This document shows positions 10,182-18,000 of a stretch of DNA of 20,339 nt, piece by piece (positions within the stretch are counted from its first letter, which is position 1; each line of letters opens with the position of its first letter). The DNA lies in the NCBI GenBank assembly GCA_031835245.1, contig JAVKOQ010000665.1:1-20339 (forward strand). Reading direction: 5' to 3'. Both the position numbers and the translations under genes were made by a program. The notes beneath the pieces are model-generated. The model was not told the origin of the DNA. It ran no database searches and was given only the letters and a program-made list of their open reading frames with translations. Source of the stretch: Balamuthia mandrillaris. Taxonomy: Eukaryota; Discosea; Longamoebia; Balamuthiidae.

Positions 10182-10194
10182 CAAAACAAACGAA
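10110..10194. promoter_or_regulatory. 85-bp divergent promoter with an A46 tract
   Basis: Only 85 bp separate the start codons of the kinase-like gene (minus) and the Sel1-repeat gene (plus). Positions 10135-10180 are an uninterrupted run of 46 A on the plus strand. Poly(dA:dT) tracts are known to exclude nucleosomes and act as promoter elements in yeast. A role in driving both genes is inferred. There is little room for a TATA box or long 5' UTRs. Confidence 0.6.
10135..10180. repeat. Poly(A) homopolymer, 46 bp
   Basis: Uninterrupted A46 on the plus strand inside the divergent promoter. It is not preceded by any recognisable retroposed sequence, so it does not look like the tail of a LINE or SINE. 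Exact length may be affected by assembly or sequencing slippage. Confidence 0.9.
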
Positions 10195-11628
10195 ATGGAA
10201 GTGGAAGAAGCAGAACACAATCCGGATCTGCTGTTGCTGCAAGGAGAGAGCTTTGATGACGGTACGCTCAAGTTTGGGGAGGGGGAGTACGATCTGGCCA
10301 CTTCTCTCTACGATGACGGCAGGCGGTTCGTGATAGGCGGCTTTTACGAACTGTCACGCAACGTGGAGAAAGGCCTGGACCTGCTCTTCCAAGCCGCAGA
10401 GTTGGGCTGCGAAGGAGCAAAATGGGACTTGCGGTGCCTCATTTCCTCTGAACAAGTTGGGACAACAGAAGGAAAAGAAGGAGAACCGGTCCCAGTCATC
10501 GACTGGAACCAAGCGCTTCAGATTTATCGTCGGTTAGCTTTGTTTGCTGCGTCAAGGAGGATGAAGTAATATGAAAAGCTTTACTAACATCACCCTCGTT
10601 TGCACAGAGAAGCAAAAAAGGACAATCCCTTGGCTGTTGTCAACATTGGGGTATGTTATGATAAGGGGTACGGTGTTCCTTGTGACCGAAGGTTCGTAGC
10701 CTTTTTCCAACCTGTTCGGACTTTGAGACCAACAGCCGCCTTACACGGTTCAAACGGCAGCGTGGCCTTCAAGTTCTTTCGAAAGGCCGCCCGTTTGGGC
10801 AGCTGTAAGGGCATATACAACCTGGGAGCCTACTACGACAGGGGCCTGGGCACTACCAGTGCCCCAGCCTTAGGCCTTCTTTGTTTCCAGGAAGCTGCGC
10901 GACGTAACTATCCAGCAGCCATCTTCTACATGGGCGTGTGCTACACGTTTGGTAAGGGGGTGGCCCACGATCAAGCCAAAGGTCAGCAGCTCTATCTCAA
11001 GGCGGCGGAGATGGGCATGCCAGTTGCTATGCGTTACGTTGCTGATTGCTTCTTCCACAAGCGGGACCAGAACGCGCTCTTTCAGGCCCTACGGTTCTAC
11101 ATTAAAGGTAGTACAGAGGGTGACATCGACTGCTGGAAGGGTTTAAGCCGTTGTATTGTCGTTGGACTTAAAAACGGGGCCATCTTAGAGAAGAGGTCAA
11201 AGCAGCGAAGAGAAGGTGAAAGCCATGACAAGGCTGAAGAGATAAATACAGGAGAGCAAGGGCGGACAGCTGGAATGTGGATAACGGAAGAGGAATTACT
11301 GCAGCCTCATGCCTTGGCAGAAGCTGGCTATGTTGTTGGAGAGTACTCTGTACCTTGCCTGTATGACCTTTGTTGCCTACACTTTTACCTGCGATATCGT
11401 AGAGATGCACGAGCAAGAGAGAGGGTGCAGCAGCAACTTCCAGAAGATGTAAATGATAGACTTCGTCTTGGTGTCCTTCAGTGTGCGAATCCTTACTGTT
11501 GTAATGTCTTCTTTGGCAAAGGAAGGGTGCAACGTACCTTCATTCGCTCTGTAAGCTCAGAAGTAGAAGAAGATGCAATTCTTCGGTTTTGTAGCACAAA
11601 CTGCTTTCAGGCATTGTTAAATACATAA
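10195..11628 (+). CDS. Sel1-like repeat protein with C-terminal Cys cluster
   Basis: Likely a helical-repeat scaffold; Sel1 repeats mediate protein-protein contacts. Three exons (10195-10532, 10608-10691, 10761-11628) give 429 residues. Four or five Sel1 units are visible: around residues 40-80, then ALQIYRREAKKDNPLAVVNI ending in GVCYDKGYGV, then AFKFFRKAARLGSCKGIYNL with YYDRGLG, then FQEAARRNYPAAIFYMGVCY with FGKGV, then LYLKAAEMGMPVAMRYVADC. A C-terminal CX4C...CX3C arrangement (Cys382, Cys387, Cys418, Cys422; FCSTNC) looks like a small zinc-binding module of FCS/MYND-like type, but His ligands are unclear. Both introns were placed where Sel1 periodicity is restored. For intron 1 a second phase-compatible donor exists at 10567 (GTAATA), after a perfect repeat unit would have been interrupted. 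The protein has no signal peptide, so it is probably not the ER-resident Sel1/Hrd3. Confidence 0.85.
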
Positions 11629-11647
11629 AGTGGAAAGACTTTTCGTC

Positions 11648-11653
11648 TTTATT
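11648..11653 (-). terminator. AATAAA overlapping the MRH gene stop codon
   Basis: On the minus strand the sequence reads CTGTAATAAAG, so the TAA stop (11654-11652) shares bases with an AATAAA hexamer. If used, the 3' UTR would be only tens of bases and would run into the 3' end of the convergent Sel1-repeat gene (stop at 11628). Confidence 0.5.
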
Positions 11654-12492
11654 ACAGCCTATCTGTAGCACAAGCATTCGTGCACTTTTGGAAGCATTGG
11701 CCCATGCACTTTCCGTCCAACAGATCCTGGTAAGGAGCAGTGGAAGGACAGGCATACATTGAGGTCCACTGCAGATAATATGTAGTTATCTTTCCATCAT
11801 TTGTCTGTTCTGGGTTACCAACAGTAAGCCTGCCTGGAACCGCTGACTCGTCACAAATGAACTCGATGCTGCTTTGTCTATTGTCTCCATTTGTGAAGTA
11901 AAGTTTGAAGCCTTTGTCACCTTCTGGATTTGAGTCCCTTGCAGACCAAGTTACTGATTCGTTCTCGCCAAGGGGCCAGTAATTGTTGTTCCTGTCCTGT
12001 TGACAAACGGCTGGGTGTGGGTATTTCCCGTTCTCAGTACACCTTTGTAATGGTCCAAAATGTGTGAGATAAGCAAAGAGCACAATGAAGAGAAGAGAAG
12101 AGAACGATGACAACAAGAGAAGAGGAGAACTATGAAGCAAAGACAAGAGAAGAAATGATGAAGAGAACGATGAAGAAAAGAGAAGAACGATATTATTTGC
12201 ACGAATGCACAAGAGAATGGTGAAGAAAATGACAATAAGAGAGAATCACAAAGAAAAAAAAAGAGATGAAGAGAATAGAACAACAAAAAGAAAGGACGTA
12301 CTTTTGTTGTGTTACAACTCCACAAAGCATGTAAAAGTAGAAGCCGTGTTGACCTTGCACACTGACTTCAGTTCCTTGTAATGCAGAAATATCATAATAA
12401 TATTGTCCCAATCTCCCTTCACATGAGCTCTCACCAAAGACAAGACCAATACTGATTGTAATGGATAATACAACAAAAAATCGGTGTGACAT
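11652..12492 (-). CDS. Secreted MRH-domain (mannose-6-phosphate receptor homology) protein
   Basis: Probable secretory-pathway or extracellular lectin. Two exons, 12492-12302 and 12042-11652, join in phase (AA|G) over a 259-nt intron, giving 193 residues. A hydrophobic signal peptide (MSHRFFVVLSITISIGLVFG) precedes one MRH domain, about 24-162: GQYYYDISALQG, FYFYMLCGV, AVCQ (Gln78), LYFTNGDNRQSSIEFICD (Arg119) and YYLQWTSMYACP (Tyr152 or Tyr153). Gln, Arg and Tyr are three of the four residues that contact mannose in this family. The fourth, a Glu about six residues before the Tyr, is not seen (Asp146/Gly147 lie there), so sugar binding is uncertain. After the domain comes a Cys-rich tail (KCMGQCFQKCTNACA) and no membrane anchor, unlike MPRs or ATG27. 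It converges on the Sel1-repeat gene with a 23-bp gap. Confidence 0.85.
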
Positions 12493-13234
12493 TGGGTTTT
12501 AGCTGTTGTGAACATCAACCCTTGTTCTTGCAAACAAGTTTTCAAGAAAATTGATTAATTAATTCATTCAACACCTGTCGACAAAAATCCATGTACTGGA
12601 TACTCGTGTGTGGACTTCAGATAGATAAGGTGTAGCAAGCTGGCGGTTTTGGCTCCCCTGCCAAGCAATGTAACCTCCCTGTCGGAAAGTGTGTTGTAAA
12701 ATAAGAACGGGAATGATAGTGAAGACAAAGTAAGTACGAGACCCGAACTTAATTTATGAAAAGTAAAGAGTACCAGTAAAGTATATTGTTGTAAGTTGTA
12801 AGTTGTCCTGAGAGGAAAGATGAAGAAACAAGAAGAGATAGTATTTAAACCAGAAGAAAGAGCCATAAAAGCACAAAGCATAAAATAGAAGAGAGAGAGA
12901 AAAGGAAACATCAAGAAAGGAGAAGGGGAAGATAAGAGGTTTCCTCAGGTCGATGGCAGAAGGAGAACTCGGCAGAAAGAAGAGCTACTATATTGGAGTT
13001 TTCCAACAAGTGAGGCCTTTTGCTGGGTGGTAACAAGAGCAACCGAATTGAGGTCACACTTCATTGAAATCATGTACAATGAAAATAGTGGTGGTCCAAA
13101 GGAGAAGAACTATTCCACAATTTGTCCTCTGCATACCCACATTCAGTATCAATGTGATCTTTCCGTATAAATGGAATGAATTACAAAGACTTTCCACTCT
13201 ATACTGTTTCAAAACAATGTCAATGACAATTCTT

Positions 13235-13283
13235 CTGGTATTTGAGTTATGGTGAAGATTCTTTATTACAACTCAAATACCAG
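13235..13283. repeat. 14-bp perfect inverted repeat
   Basis: CTGGTATTTGAGTT at 13235-13248 is the exact reverse complement of 13270-13283, separated by 21 nt. The left arm lies in sequence resembling 14364-14377 of the Myb-like gene, and the right arm overlaps the start of the other decayed segment. It could be a deletion/rearrangement junction rather than a functional hairpin. Confidence 0.75.
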
Positions 13284-13469
13284 CTTAGGAAGTACAGGGG
13301 CCACAAACTCATCTACAAGCTCTTTCAAACCATTGAAAAAGCTTTATAGAATGCCAAAGAGATGTTGGTAGCAAAGCTGATGATGAATATTGGGCCAGCA
13401 AAGAGGAGATTTGTTCTTTGTCTTATAATTAGCTGCTGCTTTTACTATCACATTCTTATCAACTCATCT
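13279..13469 (-). pseudogene. Decayed duplicate of the Myb-like gene 5' region
   Basis: This segment aligns over its whole length with 14580-14771, by eye at roughly 80 percent identity with almost no gaps. On the minus strand it still reads ELVDEFVAPVLPKLV, identical to the corresponding peptide of the Myb-like gene, but stop codons interrupt the frame on both sides (for example after the residues DELIRM). A shorter stretch just left of it (about 13220-13248) resembles 14348-14377, so the copy seems to have lost the intervening part. It is a host gene fragment produced by duplication and decay. Confidence 0.7.
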
Positions 13470-13653
13470 AGATGATTTTCTACCCATGCTTTGAATTGAG
13501 AAATGCTTCTTTGGTAACTTGGGAGCAATAATTGTGAGTGATTAAGTAAGGAGGTGAATGAATTTGGTTTGTTGTTTTTGTTTTTTTTCTGCATTTATGC
13601 TGCTTACTGATTTACTTATTTTTCAACCAACTAACTACACAAAAAAATAAAAC

Positions 13654-13772
13654 AACAAACAAACAAACAAACAAACAAACAAACAAACAAACAAACAAAC
13701 AAACAAACAAACAAACAAACAAACAAACAAACAAACAAACAAACAAACAAACAAACAAACAAACAAACAAAC
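13654..13772. repeat. (AAAC)n microsatellite, about 29 copies
   Basis: A nearly perfect tetranucleotide array of AAAC units about 117 bp long, flanked on the left by A-rich DNA. Copy number is approximate. Confidence 0.95.
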
Positions 13773-13833
13773 TACTATGATGCCAAGGATGCTGAGAATC
13801 AGTAGTAAGTTTGCCCTTGACCTAGTGGTTGGC

Positions 13834-13850
13834 TAGGTTAGGGTTAGGGG
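13834..13850. repeat. Telomere-like TTAGGG motif
   Basis: The stretch contains GGTTAGGGTTAGGGG, slightly more than two units of the common eukaryotic telomere repeat. It is too short to show a telomere or fusion and may be chance. Confidence 0.45.
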
Positions 13851-13987
13851 CGGGTACTCAGAACCTACAGCATTCAACTCCCCATGGTCCATTCTATAAA
13901 ACTCTAAGTCTATAAGTCCAACGGATAAAGTGGGGCAAAGTAGCAATTTTTTCAATTTTCTCATAGGAATATATATATATATATAAT

Positions 13988-14771
13988 CTAACTGGATATA
14001 ATCATAATATCATCATCATCATCATCATCATCATTCTCCTTTGTTTCTTCCTCTTCATCCAAGATGGATATGACTGTAGTGGTAGTAGTAGAAGTAGGAG
14101 ATGATGGGAGGGAAGCATGGTTGTCATCCGGTGTGTCAAAGTCCTCATCATGGGCCACCAAGTATTTGTCTTTTAAAGCATCGAGATTGTTGAAGAATTC
14201 TGTGAGGAGATTGCGCCATTTGTCATAGCAATCATTGTTGGTTCGGCGTTGGGTAGGCAAGTGTTTGGCAATCTCCAACCAAGACCATCCATCACGCAAG
14301 CGCCAAGTGACAAGTCTATGGATTTCTGGTGTCTGCCAAGCAATCTGTTGTCGATGACCATTCTTCTGATATTTGAGTCGATTGGATAACATTTGTTGTC
14401 ACTGTTGAAGTGCTCTGCAAACTCGTTATCGTGGTGGTGTTTTTTCTTTTGAGTTATGATTCCTTTCATCATCATCATCATCATCGTTTTTTTTCAGAAC
14501 ATCATTAGGAGAAGTAGGTAAGAATGGCTGCTCTTGACAACAAGAGGTGAGGAATGCTTTGTGAATAGGTGATCCGTTGACCAACTTGGGAAGTACAGGA
14601 GCTACAAACTCATCCACCAGCTCATTCAAGCCACTGAAAAAACCTTGTAGAATGCCAGAGATATGTTGACGGCAAAGCTGACGATGAATATTGGGCCAAC
14701 GAAGAGGAGATTTGTTTTTGGCCTCATAAGTTGCTGCAGCTTCAGCTAACACATCCTTGTCAAACTCATCT
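13988..14771 (-). CDS. Myb/SANT-like protein gene, 5' end cut by a retrotransposon
   Basis: Probable DNA-binding protein. Two open stretches on the minus strand are likely exons, about 14770-14501 and 14365-13988. Donor GTTCTG and acceptor ATCAG are weak but phase-compatible, so this junction is tentative. The first part has VLAEAAATYEAKNKSPLRW and ELVDEFVAPVLPKLV, which I do not recognise. The second has one Myb-type repeat: Trp, then PEIHRLV, GWSWLEIAKHLPTQRR, then DCYDKWRNLL, with Trp spacing, IA-x-L, R and C-x2-KWRNL as expected. It ends in an acidic tail (EEEETKENDDDDDDDD) from ATC/CAT repeats. No ATG begins the frame: host sequence stops at 14771 where the LTR starts, so the start codon lies beyond the element or has been lost. 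The transcript is probably disrupted. A decayed duplicate lies at 13279-13469. Confidence 0.55.
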
Positions 14772-14971
14772 TGTTGGAAAACCAACTATTATGACTTCTT
14801 GTCGACACTCTCCCCGATACCTCCAATTTTTCTTGCCCTTTTTATTTTCCCCTTTTCCTCGCGACACATTCAAAGCACACACTTTGGTCCACACCCCTTT
14901 TCTTGTGAATAAACCCAGAGTCGCTTACGTGCCGTCCCTTTCTTGATCCGCAGGGTTATTCCCCATCAACA
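14772..14971 (+). repeat. 5' LTR of the chromovirus element
   Basis: A 200-bp LTR from TGTTGGAAAACC to CCATCAACA with 5-bp inverted ends. An AATAAA at 14908-14913 is a likely poly(A) signal near the R/U5 boundary. The sequence right after the LTR (from 14972, T-rich) is not an obvious match to a tRNA 3' end, so the primer-binding site is unassigned. Some chromoviruses self-prime. Confidence 0.95.
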
Positions 14972-15019
14972 TTTTTTTAAGCGAACTCTTCGCGGCAAGA
15001 ACGGTTCAACCTCACCACA

Positions 15020-18000
15020 ATGAGCGACGACGACAAGTGCGACGCTCAACGTTGGGACGATTTATCCCCCGCGGAACTTCGTCTTCTCATCGAAAAGGAG
15101 CAAGCCTCCATCCTACACCTCAAGGTCACACGGGACGAGCTCCTCGAATCTCTGGGCAAACACCAGCCGGTCAACGAGGATGAAATCTTCGCCCAACTTA
15201 TGGCCACAAAACGGGAGCTCTACTCCGCAGAGCAATACATCCAGAAACTGGAGCACGCTCTCCAGCAAGCAGAGCAGAGAGACCCACAATACCTCTCAAA
15301 ACGGCTCGACAGCCTCGAGCATCAAACCTCCAACATCTCCTACCTCGTAGAAGCTGTTGATGTCCTCCTTAAGCGCACCGACAAGTCCGTCTTCGAGCGC
15401 CACGAGACAATCGTCACAAACACCATCACACACGTGGACAAGCGGTTCGACACCCTTACCCGCATCGTGAACAATATCGCAGACCGCCTTGAGCGCATCG
15501 AGCTCAACCAGGTAGTCATAACCCAACGGCAACCACACACCGAGCCCGAGAAGGTCAAAGAAGGCGAAGAGAGCCTCTTCTTCGACAGCCCACCCCACGT
15601 AGCGAACACACCCTACCGTGCAGCTGACACACCTTTCACAGTGCGCCCGTTATTCTCCCCTTCGGCACGACCTACCTCTCTGGACTCTCCTTCATTTTCC
15701 TCCAAGATTCCGACTGGTCTACCCGCTTACAACCCCGAGCGTGACGGCGACCCGGAACCCTTTCTTCGGCAACTGGAGAACAACCTTCAGATTGTCAACC
15801 TTCACCCCAGCATGTGGAACATGGCCCTCGCTAAATACACACAAGGGTCCAAGATCGCTTCCCACTGGGTACAAAACAATATAGTTATACCCCGCTTGTC
15901 ATGGCACGAGGCCAGAGACCTCTTCGCCACCCACTTCGGCAGCGCGGAACTTCAAACCCGTCTCCATGACGAGTTCTTCAAACTTAGCCACCGACCCAAG
16001 GAACCGGTGAGAAAGGTCATCGAGAGGATAGACAACATCCTTCAACAGATGACTGAGCAGCCGTCTGAAGCGCAGAAAATAGCCGCACTGAAACGCTGTC
16101 TCAACCCTTGCCTCCTGGAATCAGTCAGCAACGTGCTACTCTTGCGGAACGCAGAGAAATACGACCAAGCTGTACAGATAGCTCTTAGCGTTGAAGCTAA
16201 TCTTTACACACACAAAGCTCCCTCTAGTACGAGCTGCCCTCTTCACCCAACATCCGGACATTCAGCAGCTGAATGTAAACGGATTAAACAGATGAAAGAC
16301 GGCACCCAGACGCCTAGCAAAGCCAACACCGGCCAACGCCACAATGGCAACAACAACGGGTCCTCCTCATCTTCTTCCTCATCATCAGGACATCCTCCGT
16401 CCTCCAACAAACACACCTGCCGTAAGTGCTCAGCGCCCTGGCATCCTGGTCATCAGTGTAAACCCCGCCAGCCTGCAGCACTCAACGCTAGCCAAGCGCA
16501 GACATCAACGTCTCAGCAACCGGCTTCGGCATCATTGCCACCTTCGTCACCGTCTCCTTCACCAGCTCCTTCACCGGCTCCGCCTCCTTCTGGCACCAAC
16601 CAGCCATCCACCAATGCACTGGACGCTACCGCAAAGCAGGAGTTCATGGAAGCAGTCCGCCACGCCTGGGAGATTCAAGGCAACGTAGAGCTTGCTGCCA
16701 TCGACCTTAACTCCCTCCTTCACCCTGGCAACGCTTCTGACTCTGCTACGGACGCTCCCAGCCCTGTAGTCACCCCTGAAGCTATTCATGTGGAAGGTCT
16801 CGACACAGACGACGACGACGACGTAGAAGACGACTGCGAGGACAAAGTGGAACCTCCCATCACGGCTCCCATCCTCCTTAACCGTCAGCGCGCCACAGCC
16901 TTCATAGACTCTGGTGCATCACACTCCTTCATCTCTCCAGCAGCAGCGGAAAGATACCTCCACCCAACATCCTGTAAATGCCACCACACCATCATCTCCA
17001 ACATAGACGATATGGAAATCATGTTAGGCGACAGGTCCACCACCCACGTTACCCGCCGTGCGGCACACGTCCGCATCGACTGTGGTTCTCGCAAGTTGTT
17101 TCACCACTTCTTCATCATGCCTCTTCAAGGTGAGCATGAGATCCTATTTGGAAGAGACATCATGCGACGCATTAGCGTTGGTCTTTTCGGCCTTCCTGTG
17201 CGTTATCCTCTTCCTAGCGAACGAGAAGAATTCAAGGAAGACGACTCCAACATTTCCGACAAGGACAAATGTGTTGAGCTTCCTCCTCCTCCCGACACTG
17301 CTCGAAAGATCGCTGAAGGCATCCACGACGCGCTCCAGCGCAACCAGCAAGTGCCTCACGGCCCCAGCAGTTCCCTTCCGGAAAGTGTAATTTACCTTAA
17401 CACCGGCGATGCCAAACCTGTTTTCCGCAAACAGTACCTATCCCCGAGATCTATCACAACTCAGTCTTTAGGCAACTCACCGAATGGCTCCGACACGGCG
17501 TCATTGCACTCTCTTCACTCGACTGCCAATGGAATTCTCCCATCCTTCCAGTCCCCAAAAAAGACGAACATGGCAAATGGTCGAAAGTCAGAATCTGTAT
17601 TGACCCTGGTGGCATTAACCCTCTCCTCGCTGATGACGAGTACCCGATCGAGGACACCAAAGTTCTCATCGAACGAGCTCTAGGCCTCAAATGGGCTACC
17701 CTTTTGGACCTCGTCTGGTCCTACAACCAAATCCTGGTTTATCCACCTCACCAAGAAAAGCTTACCTTCACATGGTATGGCGTACGGCTCAAGTTCGTAG
17801 GCGCACCTTTCGGCGTCAAGCACGTTCAGGCTGTCATGTCCCGCTTCATCGCAGCCGCCCTTCGCCTCCTGATCGACATCTCCTCCCACTACGTGGACGA
17901 TATCTTGGTCTTCACCAAATCCTCTTCGCTGGAACAGCACATCAGTGACATCGTCAAGGTCATCGATGCCCTCACTGTTGCAGGCCTCCGCCTCCGCCTC

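Larger units (their letters stand above)
12493..13987. other. Gene-poor, repeat-bearing intergenic region
   Basis: About 1.5 kb, AT-rich, with no exon chain that I can support. It contains a decayed copy of part of the Myb-like gene (13279-13469, with a smaller match near 13220-13248), a 14-bp inverted repeat, a long AAAC tract, a TTAGGG-type motif and an AT dinucleotide run (about 13967-13984). A 116-codon minus frame at 12564-12914 has a hydrophobic start but no recognisable family or flanking exon. Confidence 0.6.

Noticed and set aside
10135-10301. Poly-Phe or poly-Lys frames through the A46 tract
   Set aside because: Artefacts of the homopolymer. Real starts are the ATGs on either side of it (10109 minus, 10195 plus).
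12564-12914. Minus-strand 116-codon frame with a hydrophobic N-terminus
   Set aside because: No family resemblance, no flanking exon, low-complexity Leu/Phe/Ser composition typical of antisense AG-rich DNA. It could be a small secreted protein but nothing supports it.
13235-13283. Inverted repeat as a MITE terminal pair
   Set aside because: The 49-bp unit is too short, has no flanking direct repeat that I can see, and its left arm derives from Myb-like gene sequence.
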